A DNA stretch of 64,000 nucleotides from Lytechinus variegatus (GCF_018143015.1 NC_054748.1:13568967-13632966), one strand, 5' to 3'; numbered from the stretch's first letter, positions 27,001 to 36,813 are shown. The notes: generated by a model from the sequence alone, not told the origin. Program-made: numbers and translations.

Positions 27001-30000
27001 AGACATGCTGCTACAAGGACCACAAAAAATTCCCCATCTAGGTGCTTACAGCGATCAAGCTCAGTTTTGTTAAACGATGTGCAATATAAATTTAGCCATT
27101 GATCACAGATTTCAAACTGTATAGTGTCCATGCAGGCTTGCTTGACAAAGACTGGGTAGGTGGCAGATTTGTCAGAAGCAGTGCACAGGCAGGCCTTCTC
27201 CATAGGTTTAGGATGGAGGGAGTTAGAGGCGGAGGAAGGAATCTCAAAGAGGTCATCAAGATCCTTGGATTGAAAGAAGTTTGGATGATCTCTATGCAGG
27301 GAGGCAGAAACGTCTGGTAACACAGTGGTGGCAAGGAGATCAAGGTGTCTTCCAAGGAAGCGGATTTCTCCTGAGTTATTAAAGAACTTGATTGTGAATT
27401 GATTCAGTTTTCCTGCCCTTCTCTGACTTAATTCTATCGAAGAAGGTAATATCTGAGTGTTCTTAAAGTAGAACTACTTTTCTAGGACCGTGTGTGATCA
27501 GCATTCAGAGGCTGTGTGAAATTCTATGATTTGATCAATTCCAGGGAGGCTTCCTTCCAAGCTAGAAATACCCTCATGGGAATACGGCAGTTTTTTCGGA
27601 AAGGGTGCACAGGCAGGCCTCTTGAAAGAAGTTTGAAGGATCTCTATGTAGGGTGGCAGAAACGGCTGCTAACACGGTGATGGCAAGGAGATCAAGGTGT
27701 CTTCCAAGAAAGTGGATTTCTCCAGAGTTATTGAATAACTGGATTGTGAATTGTTACAGTTTTCCTGTCCTTCCTTTATTTCATTAAAGAAAGTAATACC
27801 CAAGTGTTCTTCATTAGAACTACCTTTCAGGGACCATGTTGGAACAGCATTCAGAGGCTGGGTGAAATTCCGTGACTTGATCCGTTCCAGGGAGGCTTCC
27901 TTCCAAGCTAGAAATACCCTCATGGGAATACGGCAGTGGATTTGTGTCTCACCATTTCTTAACACTCACTGTTGTACCTATAAATTGACCGCTGCTTGCA
28001 GTTCTGGTTTTACGTCCAGACCCTGGGTCAAATGAAGAATCCATTGGGGGGATATTATTTCAATTCAATTTTCATATAATTTATTCAACCATAAAAATAT
28101 ATACATGTACATACAAATCATACATTTTACATAATTATGCAATAAAAGGTACAAAATATGGCTAGGACCATAAAATGGTGAATATGGATAAAACTTAAAT
28201 TGTTGTGCATGTACTGTGTTCCTTAATCTTTATATATTTCCCATTTGTCAATTTCACTTTTAGCTGTGTTCTGAGTCTTTAATATAGAATGATAATAATA
28301 AATTGGTACTTATGTAGTGAATAATCAATTTAAATTGCTCTATGCGCTTTATACGATTTGCTCTCCAATATTACAATTACACTACAACAAAAATAAGTAT
28401 GTTTTCAAATGTCTTTTAAACAATTCAACAGAAGTACATGATCGAAGGTGAATTGGTAAGCTATTCCATAATTTGGGACCACAAAAATCAAAACTAGCTT
28501 CCCCCCTTTTGAAACAACCCTAGGAATGTGTAAAATTGTAGTGTCTTCACTAGGATGTAGTCTGTAATGTGGCCTGTGTGGGGATCTAAGTAAACTATAG
28601 AGGTATTTGGGTGCCATTTTATGCATACACTTATAAACTAACAGTGCAACCTTGTAAGAAATTCTTTTGTCAACTGGTAACCAGTGCAAATGCTTTAACA
28701 AAGGAGTGGCCTGATCATACTTCTGAGCTTTCAAGATAATCCTAGCCGCGCGATTTTGAATGCGCTGCAACCCGTCACGATCTGTTTTATTGATATTGAT
28801 CAATAGAGAATTAGAGTAATCTAGCCTACTAAGCACGAGAGATCGGATAGCATGGTTACAAGCTTCATCGGTGAGCATTTTTCGTATTCTACATATATTA
28901 TATAGATGGAAGTTGAGAGCTTTGCAGAGTGATGTTACTTGATGAGACATGGATAAGGAGGAATCAATATATTTGTATCATTCATTTTCTTTATAGTTCC
29001 AGGACAATGATTTCCCCAGCCTATCAGGAGGACGAGTGGTGAGGATAGCAACGCATCCAGATTACCAAGGGGTATGTTTAGAAGGATGTATTTAACCCTA
29101 CAACCTTGATTTTAAGTAAAACGGTTTAAACATTTATTATATCGTCGCACGCACCACGAACCGTCCTCTCTGCGCACTTCAATGCGAAAATTAAGCGCAC
29201 TGTATCTATTCCACGAACTGTCCTCTCCGTTACGTTGCCCAATGTGGCGTAAATAATTAACTTCAAGAAAATATAAAGATACGGGATGAAACTTTGGAAC
29301 CTGAACTTTTTAACAAAGACACTGGTTAATTAATTTGCTCTCCTTGTAGGTGCACTAATTGCTGGTTTAAAAAAAACTTCTTTAAATGCATTTTCTGCAA
29401 AAGTAACTTTCCCATCGAAGTGCGCAGAGAGGACGGTTCATGGTGCGTGCGACGATATGAGAAGATTAATTCAAAGAACAAACTAAAGTCCAAAGTTTTG
29501 AAATGCCATACGAATTGTAAAATGAATAGTAATGGATTTTTCATTCCTCTTTGTAGTTGTAAAAGGGGTTTCAATTCAGAATCATGATGACATCGCAAGA
29601 ATCATACAATCAGCTACAATTGTTAGCCAATTTGGCCATTTCTGCGAACAAGAGACTTCCAATTATTGTACATGATTACAGAAGCATTGTGATAGTTGTC
29701 TGAACCACAAAAGAGATTATTTTGTATGTTTATATTGTTAGAAAAATATTCGGCTAGGCATTTATCTGCATTTGCCACTCTCCATCCAGGTGCAGTACAT
29801 GGTTACTTGGTAGGAAAATAAATTCCTTGAATGCTTGAGCGCCTGATAAATAAAGCCGGGGCAATAGTATGCAGTGATGAGAAATATTGTATTGAGCGCC
29901 ATATAAATGTTGCATATTATTTATTTATTTTTTTGTGTGAGCCATTTATTGTGAGCCATCGTAGTCGTTACTCCTTTTAAATAATTTTGTGCATTGTATA

Positions 30001-33000
30001 TATTTTGTGTGTGTGTCAGGACCATGATGTAAAACAGCCTTGGCTGATCATGTTTTATCTTTATCCTGGATAAATATGTTCCAATAAATAAAAAAAAATA
30101 AAAAATTGTTATTTTTTATGTTAAAAATATGTTTATTTTTACTTTATTCATTTTATTCATACCTCAATAAAATCAAGATGGGATATGGAAGCAGAGCTCT
30201 TAGTCTCCTTCAGAAGTACTACCAAGGAGAGTTTCCCAGTATGACTGAAACATCTGAAACAAAGGCTATCACTACAGTTCAGAAAGAGGTTTGTTTATAC
30301 AAAAGATTTGTGTTTCAAGTTTTGAATGATTTAATTGTGATACCATGTGCTTGAAATGTTCTGGTACAGTTAACTCTGATTAATTCAGTAATGATAATAT
30401 AATAATAGAGGGTATTTTTATAGCACATATATCCACCTTCTTGGTGCTCAAGGTGCCTCTATATTATTTCTGGTAAACTTGGCTACCTATTCTGATGCTC
30501 ACAGCTTTTTGAGGAATTACTTCTGTTTTAATAAAGTCAAATATTTTGTTTTGAATGATCCATATACATGTTTCTTTTTGACTTGGAGACTTTAAAAAAT
30601 CACAAAGTTCACTTCTGTCTTTTACAGTTTCTGTGGTTTTTTTTTAACCTTTTCTCAGGCTGTAGGTTTACTGGAAGAAGTGATCGTTCCAAGAAAGAAT
30701 TTACCCCCTCTACTGGCCAAGCTTAGCGAGAGACCAGCCGAGAAACTAGACTACCTTGGTGTGTCTTTTGGACTAACGGCTGATTTGCTGAAGTAAGTGA
30801 AGCTGATAGACAATGTTCACCAAACATTTCTAGAATCATTGAAACCCTGCTAAAAAGACAAGGTGATTTTATTGGCAACCCAGGTAACACCTGGGTGGAG
30901 AGTGGCAAAGTGTTGTTTGATGCCTTGCCAAAGGATACTTCTTATCTTAATCATTTTGAGTTAAAACACAGAAAGGCATGTTTGTTTTGATAGTTATAGC
31001 AGTAAAGTTTGCCAAATGTAAAGCATTTTGCTGTTGCATCTAGTCGTTTTCGTATAGAATAATAATTAATTCTTTTGTTTCATTTTATTCCAATCTGCAC
31101 AGGTTTTGGCGGAAGGCAGGATATCTTCCAGTCTATCTGCGGCAGACCCCGGTGAGTTCTCTTTTCTTGTTGCTGTTCTCAAAGCATCATTAATTATCCT
31201 TAAACATACATATAGATGCTAGTTGTAGTAAAGATATCAAAATGAGTTCAACAGAAACCAATAAAAAAAATGACCACCAACATGCTTGTAAATATAGATA
31301 GAAAATACATGTATGTGCCATATTTGTCTTGTAGAAAACCTGTTATTGCTGAGCAAATTAATAATAATAATAATAATATGAACATTTGTAATGCGCCGGT
31401 ATCCATCATATAAAGATGCTCATGGTGCAATAAAGAAAAGAAAAGGAAAAGGAAAAAGAAAAGAAAGGAAGGAAGAAAGAAAACCTGCTAAAAAGAGGGG
31501 TAGAATAACAATTACCTAAAAGCTTGCGTGAATAACCAGGTTTTAAGAGAACTTTTGAAAGTGGTGAGACAAGAAATATTGCGGATTTCTATTGGCAGTT
31601 TATTCCATAGGAAAGGCCCAGCATGTTGAAACGATCGATCCCCTCATGAATTATGAGATTGTGGTACAGCGAGTAAGAATGAACTAGAAGACCTAAGGAT
31701 GCGAGAGGGATTGTATGGAGTAATTAAGGAAGAGTTGTATTAAGGTGCAGTTCTGTGAATAGAATGGAAAACAAGTAGGAGGAGGATTTTTAATTTAATG
31801 CGCTGTACAATTAAAATGGTGTTTGGGTGACAAATCTTTCCAAACATTAGTGATGATAAAGTTTTGATTTATATAGACATACTAGATCTCGATCTGCAAA
31901 GACTGCGATGTTCTTTTAACAATTCACCTTGACTTTACAGACTTTTTCATGAAATCAACTAAAAAGAATGATTGGTGAACTCTTCTTTCGCTTCTTAGTC
32001 GCTCTTATCTTACGAACCGCTTTATGAAACACCCACAATAAACATCACCTACATTTAATACCCAAATGACAGGACAGTATGGCAAAAGTCCATTAAGGAA
32101 ATTGACAATCCAACTCCACAACGTTGGAAAATGGACTTTTACTGCGGATTATAATTTGTATATTTGTGTTGTTTGTAATTGAGGTATAAAAGTGAAATAT
32201 TTCATCTCTTTGAATATCAGAATGATCTAACAGGGGAGCATTCATGCATCATGCTGAAGACTGTGCAAGAATCAGACATAGAGGGCACCAGTCAGGACAC
32301 ATGGCTCTCTGCTTTCTGGACAGGTAAGTTTTTATGTAAAACCAAAGCTTGACAAAGATTCTGTATTACCACTTTGAAGTAAGATATCATTGCTGGCATG
32401 ATCAAACCTTTTTTTTTAATGAAAAAAAGGTAAATTACAGCTCAGAAAAAGCTTGATTTCAGAGTTATGATGCAAGTTGTAACTTTCTTTACCTACGTAG
32501 CGTTTTCTACAGGAATGAGGAGACTGTTTTTAGACAACATGAGATTGTTGCAGTTTGAGATACCTTCAAAATGTTAACATTTGAGATTTTATTGCTCTAA
32601 TAATATTTTTATGGCAAAATGGTTTGGTATCTAGCCATGACAATCTTAATGTTATTCTTAATTAGCAATTTGCATTAGATTTCATACATTTATTCATTTG
32701 TTCATTCATCCATTTATTCATTCATCCATCCATCTAATCATTCATTAATCCATCCATCCATCCAATTGATCATTTATCCTGTCCATCCACCCATCCATCC
32801 ATCCGTCCATCCATCCATCCAATTGATCGTTTATGATCCGTCCCTCCATCCATCCATTCATCCATCCATCCCTCCACCATTTATTTGTTTATTTAATATA
32901 CATTTACATGTATATATATTTTTCATTCATTCATTAGTTATTTATTATCTATTTTGAAGATGTTTTTAATTGACTTTTCCTTATTTCCCATGGCAGATTT

Positions 33001-36000
33001 CAGGAAGCGTTTTATGTCTCTGTGTGCCTACCAGTTCCGAGCTTTCAGACCTTCCCTAGCTCTCAGCGTTCTCTTCTGCAAGACATATAATAAGATGAAA
33101 GCACAAGGTTAGTGTATGGTCCTGTATCCCAAAGCTTAGCAGTCAATTGTATGGTTAAATTTTATGATTGATAGTACATTGTAGTCAATGCAATAAGTCA
33201 TGAAGGTTTGTTTTACAATTATTATTATGCTTTTTGTTACAAATTGTGTCGTAAGTTGTTTTAAGTTTTCTTGTGCCAATATGGTGAGTTATCTGCACAA
33301 GTTTACAAAAGGTGACGATTCTTATTAACTCTCATGTTCACCTTTAGTTGTACTGTAGAAATGTTTTTCCATAGCAGCTGAATAGTAAATACATGTAGGT
33401 TTAAAGCCTGTCTAAAGCTTTAGTAAAGAGTCGCTAATGTTAACTATAACCGAGTAGAATTGAACATAACAATATTACAAAAGCATAGTAGTCAGTGCAT
33501 GTACATGTATTTTCTACCCATTAGAACTTAAATATTGCATTTTTCCAGCCGTAAGGACGTAATGTACCTAGATTTTTCAGAAAACTGCCAACTCTGAACA
33601 ACGAATTGCTTGATATATATTTTCCAATTCAGAAATGAATGCTTCAGAACTAGAGCTGCTCTTCTCAAAGTACGACATCCAGAGACTGGACCTCTACTCT
33701 AGGAACATGGCGGATTATCACCTTATCACAGATCTGCTGCCCTCTGTGGCGAGACTTGTCTTTCTCAAGAAGATCAACGTTCACCTCTCCGCTGTTCAGT
33801 TTGTAAGAAAATGTGCTGCTTTTTTTAACATTTAGATTTACTAGAAAATATAAAATAAAATTATCTATGTATTCAATCATAGGTCTTGAAATTAATTGCA
33901 AATTTGTACACAATTGCTTTTTGCATTTTGAAACAAAAACCCACATTGATTTTGCTATAAGCAAACTTGTATCAATTTGCAAAAGAAATTAGCAATTGAT
34001 AAAATTATATTTTCTTGTAACACCTCATAAGTATGAGGCTACCTGAAAGAGAGAAGAAAAAAACCCATCATGGCGATTGCTAATTTGTTGGCTTGATGCA
34101 AGAAGGAACTTTGGGTAATTTTGACAATAATTTATATATTGTGCTCTTTTTAATTTGCAGATATTTTGAGTTTTACTTTAAATTTTGAAATAATGTTGCA
34201 TCATGAGATGGCCTACAATGTACTCTTTCAATATTTGAAAAAAAATGATTCTGAAAATTACCCTTAAATCCATTCTTGGGGGAAACCAACAATTTATCGT
34301 TCTCTATTTTCTATAGAGCATCCTCCTAGGTCTTGGTCTACAACACAAGACGGTGGACATCCTGGAGAAGGAGACGGAGGTGCCTTCCTCCCAGCTCCTT
34401 GCCTTGTTCAACCGCATCGTCAGGAAGGTTGTAGCGGAGCTGAACAGTATCCTGGAGCGGGAGGTGGAGAAGGGGATGGCGGAGGAGAGGGTTGTTAGCA
34501 TGGAGCCGACCAGACAGACGATGGCGCAAGAACTGGTAAGGAGGGAGGGATGGAGGAATGGATGGAGGGATGGATATATAGATGGACTGATGGATGGTTA
34601 GATACTGTAGTTAGATAGATAGATAAAAAGATGATTGAGAGATGGAAAAGGGATATTAGAGGAGAGGGTTGTTAGCATGGAGCCGACTAGACAGACAATG
34701 GCACAAAAATTGGTAAGGAGGAGGAAGGAATGGATGGATGGATGGAAGGAAAAGAAGATAGATAACTAGATAGATGATCGAGAGATGCGGAAATGGATAT
34801 GAGAGGAGAGGGTTGTTAGCATGGAGCCGACTAGACAGACAATGGCACAAAAATTGGTAAGGAGGAGGAAGGAATGGATGGATGGAAAAGAAGATAGATA
34901 ACTAGATAGATGATCGAGAGATGGAGAAATGGATATTAGAGGATTGGGTTGTTAGCATGGAGCCGACTAGACAGACAATGACACAAGAACTGGTAAGGAG
35001 CGATGGATGGATGGAGGGTTGATGGATGGATGAATGGATGATTGGATATATAGATGGATAGCTGGGTGGTTGGATGGATGGAGAGTTGGTGGATGGATGG
35101 ATGGATGAGTTGATATATAGGTGGATGGATGAGTGGATGGATGGATGGCTAGGTGGTTTGATGGATGGATGGATAGCTGGATGGGTGGATGGATGGAGGG
35201 TTGGATGAATGGATGGTCTGGGTGGATGGATGGATTGAAGGGCAGGTATGTTGTTGGACAGACAGCCGTGAAGCATTGCATATATTTTTGCTTGAACCTA
35301 TAAGCCTGTAATTTTATGACTCTGTTACTTGCACAACCATATTTGTTTACAATTTCATCCAGTTCTCTCCTCGCTCTAATGTCATCTCTTGACAACTTCA
35401 TGTAATACATTTCCCTCCCATTTTCTTGTCATTTTGTTCTGTGTAGGATGAAGCTGCAGCCGAAATTGAAGCCAAACAGAAAAAAGAATTGGAAGCTCTT
35501 AAAGGACTGGATCTTAGCAAGTAAGTCTCTGGTATCATTCCCCTCTAAAATTAGAATTCTCCGTGGTTAATATTAGTGCTGACATCTTACTGCAGACTCA
35601 AACTTTCGTTAGATGTATGAACAGTGTATATAGGAATTATTTGTACCCTTTACTTTAACAACACTGGAAAATAAGTGGCTGAATTATGGTGAAGTCAAAA
35701 TAAAATCTGATGAATTGTAAATTATAATTCAGTCAGTTCGATAATCTATATTTTCATACCTTTCAATGATCAAGACTTATTTCTTATTTTGTTTTGAGTA
35801 ATGAGATGACATGCTTTTATTTCATATGGAATTCTGATCCTTTTCATTTGATTCATATATTTGACTGGAAAATCAATCCAATTATACCCCTGTACAAAAT
35901 TTCAATGAGACAACAGCAATTGTGAAATGCGTACAACCCATCTGCAATCCTAAGAACTGTATATCAGATGAAAGCGATAACAAGTCATGGGTTATTTTCC

Positions 36001-36800
36001 TTGGCTATTTCTATTTGTGATAGGTATGCGATTAGAGGCCAAGAGTCGGAATGGGATGATGCACTGAAGTCAGGAAAGAAGAAGAACGTTATCAGCATCA
36101 AATGGTAAATAGTTCTAATTTTTTTTTATGTTTTGCATGATCATCAACCCCTCCCATTACTAGCATTGCTACCAGCAGAAATCTGAATATTGTCGTCATA
36201 ACCATTACAATCATTGTATCATCGTCATCATGATCATTATCATCATCACCATCAACACTCTCATCACCATCTTCATCATCATCATGATCATCAAGATCAT
36301 TATCATCACCAACACTCTCATTATCATCATCATCATTACCACTATCATCAAATTTACCACCATTATCATCACCATCATTTTATCATTAACAACGTAATAT
36401 TCATCATCATCATCACCATCATCACCATCTTCATCACCATCATCATCACCATCATCATCATCATCACCACCATCATCATCACCATCATCATCACCATCAT
36501 CATCATCATCATCACCATCATCGTATCAATAAATCACCATCATATCATATCAATATCACCATTCACCAGTCATTTTCCTTGTCAAAGTTTTCATATTTTC
36601 TTCAACAAAATACCTTTGTTGACTCTTTTCTTCCCTTTTTTCTCCTTTGCAGTGCGGATCAAGAGAAGAGGATAGCAGAGAAGAGCAAACAAACGGAGAA
36701 GAGAAAAGGAGAACGAGAGAGCTTTGGAGGAGAAGACCAAGAGGAGGCCAAGAAGAAGAAGAAAAAGAAATTCAAGCCCGGGAAGGGGTTCAAGAACTGA
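6059..36800 (+). CDS. NAT10: RNA cytidine acetyltransferase NAT10 (Kre33/TmcA family), complete, 26 coding exons
   Basis: Nuclear/nucleolar enzyme that makes N4-acetylcytidine in 18S rRNA and tRNA using acetyl-CoA and ATP. Coding exons: 6059-6166, 6871-6962, 7740-7911, 8915-9099, 10020-10134, 11760-11867, 13344-13477, 13866-13959, 14309-14407, 18058-18194, 18555-18688, 19616-19766, 20158-20254, 20662-20778, 21335-21436, 28997-29071, 30178-30288, 30659-30792, 31103-31151, 32221-32323, 32997-33107, 33633-33802, 34317-34535, 35447-35520, 36024-36104, 36653-36800. Summed length 3120 nt stays in frame, giving 1039 residues (human about 1025). The order is N-terminal TmcA-like region, RecD-type helicase with Walker A ARGRGKSA (residues 285-292, lysine 290) and Walker [17 protein letters not shown] fold with the acetyl-CoA loop [12 protein letters not shown] at the exon 16/17 join, then tRNA-binding region and a lysine-rich nucleolar-type tail. 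The ATG has a good context (CAAGATGG). A 5' UTR acceptor is likely at 6017/6018. All introns are GT-AG except intron 12 (AT-AC). Confidence 0.97.
6167..6870 (+). repeat. NAT10 intron 1 with a tandem duplication near its 3' end
   Basis: Two copies of about 92 bp lie at 6614-6705 and 6736-6828. They share CATTTATTCAGCCAGC, ATAGTTAAATAATCT and CTTGAAAGT, and each ends in a pyrimidine run followed by CAGTAT or TAGTAT, which looks like a splice acceptor. No exon sequence is included, so this is an intron-only duplication. Confidence 0.65.
7000..7218. mobile_element. MITE fragment, same family as 38089-38360
   Basis: The left end GGCCCCGTCTTACAAAGA and inner words GACAATTTGGTGTGTTCTCC and TTTCCTGTAGAAAAAATTATGA match, in opposite orientation, the fuller copy at 38089-38360. 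The right terminal repeat is missing, so this copy is truncated. It lies in NAT10 intron 2. Confidence 0.6.
7298..7680 (+). mobile_element. SINE fragment split by a MITE
   Basis: Words ATTTGCCACTCTCCACCCAGG before 7341, and CAGGTGTTAAATGGGTACCTGGTA after 7510, are the body of the tRNA-derived SINE seen more fully at 37627-37900 and 44870-45147. The MITE at 7341-7510 separates them. The tRNA-like head is missing. NAT10 intron 2. Confidence 0.55.
7341..7510. mobile_element. Near-perfect palindromic MITE (TTTCATAAAGCTGTTCGTAAG)
   Basis: Arms of about 65 bp: the left arm contains GTTTCATAAAGCTGTTCGTA and TTAAGAACGACTGGTGATCC, exactly mirrored on the right. A related copy lies at 61020-61186 and a half copy near 31985-32035. 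It is inserted in a SINE in NAT10 intron 2. Short open frames here are palindrome artefacts. Confidence 0.75.
8055..8456. mobile_element. TTAA-flanked MITE, family A
   Basis: The copy is bounded by TTAA at both ends (8055-8058, 8453-8456), with termini AGAGAAATGCCAGT and ACTGGAATTTATCT. TTAA duplications and short terminal repeats are typical of piggyBac-type elements. Other copies: 45818-46211, 47692-48075 and 58781-59180, plus a decayed piece at 18290-18510. NAT10 intron 3. Confidence 0.75.
9560..9765 (+). mobile_element. Probable LINE 3' end with short hairpin
   Basis: The stretch holds a hairpin (AGAGCCATT ... AATGGCTCT) followed by an AT-rich run and a tail of ACCAAACCAAACCAAA after AATAAA. 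A hairpin plus short tandem tail is the usual 3' end of 5'-truncated CR1/RTE-type LINEs. No coding part remains. NAT10 intron 4. Confidence 0.4.
10899..11690 (+). mobile_element. tRNA-derived SINE interrupted by a TTAA MITE
   Basis: The head GTTGTGGCTGAGTAGATAAG (A-box-like) stands at 10899-10936; the body resumes after 11513 with CTACATTTGCCACTACCCAG, AATGGGTGTTTGGTA and CCTTGAATGCTTGAGCG. The internal insert at 10937-11513 is a separate element, so the SINE inserted first. NAT10 intron 5. Confidence 0.65.
10937..11513. mobile_element. TTAA-flanked MITE, family B, nested in a SINE
   Basis: Ends TTAACCCTTTGAACCCGG and the mirrored GGGTTCAAAGGGTTAA, with a TTAA target duplication as in piggyBac-type elements. 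577 bp, no transposase. It interrupts the SINE at 10899-11690. Confidence 0.75.
11898..12236. mobile_element. Palindromic MITE related to 1383-1590
   Basis: The left arm GCAATATTGCTGTACACAC pairs with GTGTGTACAGCAATAT on the right; the outer ends are C/G-rich (CCCCAGGGGGG and GCCCCCCCCGG). Shared TTTGGTCACGC links it to 1383-1590. It starts about 30 bp after NAT10 exon 6. Confidence 0.6.
12320..12564. mobile_element. 245-bp MITE with long perfect ends
   Basis: Terminal repeat ACATATCGTCGGCCTTATGC continuing through CAAAAGGGCCTTAA is exactly mirrored at the right end. NAT10 intron 6; no coding sequence. Confidence 0.75.
14141..14225 (+). repeat. Decayed tandem copy of the NAT10 exon 9 acceptor and exon start
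   Basis: This stretch aligns with 14239-14325, the end of intron 8 and start of exon 9. Shared words are TTACAGATTTGGCATT and ATTTCTTGAT, then CACAATAACACCTTGAC here against CACAGGAACATCTTGAC at the real junction. The AG of the acceptor is lost in the copy. It is a partial duplication that spans a 3' splice site. Confidence 0.75.
14803..17802. mobile_element. 3.0-kb hAT-like DNA transposon in NAT10 intron 9
   Basis: Termini TAGTGCTGCA and TGCAGCACTA are inverted repeats. They are flanked by an 8-bp target duplication with one mismatch (CTATGTTC at 14795-14802, ATATGTTC at 17803-17810), the hAT length. Subterminal arrays of CCGAACCGAAC words lie at both ends. No transposase domain could be read, so it is probably non-autonomous. 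A second hAT-like element sits inside it. Sequence flanking that inner insert is partly duplicated (compare 15122-15205 with 16633-16700). Confidence 0.75.
15344..16609. mobile_element. 1.27-kb hAT-like element nested in another hAT
   Basis: Ends TAGGCCTGGGAC and GTCCCAGGCCTA with a perfect 8-bp target duplication AACATGAA (15336-15343 and 16610-16617). The interior has subterminal ATCGAAT words near both ends, a short GT repeat near 15845-15860 and a G run near 16471-16487. No transposase recognised. It is younger than its host element. Confidence 0.8.
18290..18510. mobile_element. Decayed fragment of TTAA MITE family A
   Basis: Words such as AATTGTGTAATTGCTGA, GTGCTTATCTGTGTTGGCGATCT and the order of neighbours match copies at 47692-48075 and 58781-59180, with many differences and no intact ends. 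NAT10 intron 10. Confidence 0.55.
18865..19311 (+). repeat. Older copy of a duplication spanning the NAT10 exon 12 acceptor
   Basis: The stretch matches 19389-19660: GAGTTCCTCAGGGATC against GAGTTTCTCAGGGATC, TTTGGAGCATTTTTTT in both, then ACTAGACCTCTGCATTTC. It ends with an acceptor-like CTTGCCTGTAG and an exon-12 copy from 19268 (TTACATGAGGTGAAGTTGG). The copy leaves the exon 12 sequence after about 44 nt. An insert of about 200 bp distinguishes it from the functional copy. Confidence 0.75.
19767..20157 (+). other. AT-AC (U12-type) intron 12 of NAT10
   Basis: The only intron here that cannot be spliced by GT-AG. The donor is ATATCCTTC (19767-19775), matching the U12 5' consensus RTATCCTT. 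The branch-like CCTTGAC (20141-20147, branch A 20146) lies 11 nt before the terminal AC (20156-20157). Joining 19766 to 20158 gives the reading [12 protein letters not shown], which matches the human NAT10 stretch CELYYVNRDTLF. The intron also holds a LINE-like AT-rich tail near 19895-20030. Confidence 0.85.
21437..25130 (+). repeat. 89-bp minisatellite built from the NAT10 exon 15 end and its donor
   Basis: About 30 tandem units, period 89 bp, begin inside exon 15 and fill the first part of intron 15. Each unit has a copy of the exon's last 40 or so bases (TCTGGTGACCCGATTCCATGG then TAGTATCACAACAG) followed by the donor GTAGGCATG and intron words TATGATTGGTTACCAGTCTG. Units differ by scattered substitutions; a few have lost the GT (for example CAGTTTGG near 21611). 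A 956-bp element at 24002-24959 interrupts the array; two units follow it. Confidence 0.93.
24002..24959. mobile_element. Inverted-repeat element inserted in the minisatellite
   Basis: Ends GGGGCCCGTTTCTCAACAC and GTGTTGAGAAACGGGCCCC are perfect inverted repeats of 19 bp, with weaker pairing further in. It splits one minisatellite unit after GACCC and before CGATTCC, so it is younger than that part of the array. Interior AT-rich, no transposase seen. Confidence 0.75.
25325..27965 (-). mobile_element. CR1/L2-like LINE, rearranged and broken
   Basis: Reading on the minus strand: an ORF1-like part (27965-26715) with a PHD-type zinc motif (CPVC ... [12 protein letters not shown]), then reverse transcriptase pieces at 26646-25911. 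These contain [38 protein letters not shown], the catalytic YADDT (FADD-box variant) and the C-terminal [10 protein letters not shown] block. The typical tail [11 protein letters not shown] stands at 25700. The endonuclease between ORF1 and RT is missing, and part of ORF1 is duplicated (27330-27640 resembles 27670-27960). It is a defunct LINE in NAT10 intron 15. Confidence 0.85.
28060..28960 (-). mobile_element. Second LINE fragment (RT C-terminus and 3' end)
   Basis: A minus-strand frame at 28950-28405 reads [40 protein letters not shown] and APKYLYSLL, the conserved C-terminal region of CR1/L2-type LINE proteins. The expected GP-x-LWN tail is frame-shifted near its end. An AT-rich 3' end lies at 28060-28400. 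It is 5'-truncated and ends about 36 bp before NAT10 exon 16. Confidence 0.85.
29139..29458. mobile_element. 320-bp MITE with long inverted repeats
   Basis: Left ATATCGTCGCACGCACCACG continuing into AACCGTCCTCTCTGCGCACTTC is mirrored at the right end. The left arm is partly doubled (a second CTGTCCTCTCC near 29219). NAT10 intron 16. Confidence 0.7.
29755..29935 (+). mobile_element. SINE body without its tRNA head
   Basis: Words TGCATTTGCCACTCTCCATCCAGG, GGTTACTTGGTA, AATTCCTTGAATGCTTGAGCG and GCGCCATATAAATGTTGCATATTAT match the SINE family at 44870-45147 and 10899-11690. The A and B box region is absent. Confidence 0.6.
29945..30108 (+). mobile_element. LINE 3' end with hairpin and A-rich tail
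   Basis: The stretch has the hairpin CAGCCTTGGCTG, then ATCCTGGATAAATATGTTCCAATAAAT and an A-rich tail, a 3' end form common to RTE/CR1-like LINEs. No coding part. Confidence 0.45.
31350..31840 (-). mobile_element. LINE C-terminal fragment
   Basis: On the minus strand the sequence reads [18 protein letters not shown], then [16 protein letters not shown]. This is the tail of CR1/L2-type LINE proteins, preceded by a decayed [10 protein letters not shown] stretch. The 3' side ends in an ATT trinucleotide run near 31362-31378. NAT10 intron 19. Confidence 0.7.
32696..32880 (+). repeat. ATCC/ATTC microsatellite
   Basis: CATCCATCCATC and CATTCATTCATC runs with two ATTGATC interruptions. It produces a false Ile-His-Pro-Ser frame. 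NAT10 intron 20. Confidence 0.9.
34536..35245 (+). repeat. GGAT-rich array with three copies of the NAT10 exon 23 end and donor
   Basis: The real exon 23 ends at 34535 (GCGCAAGAACTG then GTAAGGAGG). Copies of its last 55 or so bases, from GAGAGGGTTGTTAGCATGG to ATTG or ACTG and the GTAAGGAG donor, lie at 34658-34712, 34801-34856 and 34938-34992, spaced 144 and 136 bp. The spacer is GGATGGAT and GATAGATA microsatellite, which expands alone after 35000. The copies can still be read in the exon frame at their ends. Confidence 0.9.
36190..36555 (+). repeat. CAT/ATC trinucleotide microsatellite
   Basis: About 360 bp of imperfect CATCAT, CACCAT and CATTAT units in the last NAT10 intron, upstream of the final exon acceptor at 36652. 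The histidine-rich frame across it is an artefact. Confidence 0.9.
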
Positions 36801-36807
36801 GAGAGGA

Positions 36808-36813
36808 AATAAA
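36808..36813 (+). terminator. Candidate poly(A) signal of NAT10
   Basis: AATAAA begins eight bases after the TGA stop at 36798-36800. If used, the 3' UTR would be very short, about 25-40 nt. The next AATAAA on this strand is near 37170 inside a MITE. Confidence 0.4.

Noticed and set aside
31852-31930. Box C/D snoRNA in NAT10 intron 19
   Set aside because: GTGATGATAAAG is a fair C box, but no CTGA follows at a suitable distance.
34902-35410. Ile-His-Pro-Ser repeat frames on the minus strand
   Set aside because: Translation of the GGAT microsatellite.
36214-36675. Histidine-rich frame of 153 codons
   Set aside because: Translation of a CAT trinucleotide microsatellite that runs into the last NAT10 exon in another frame.
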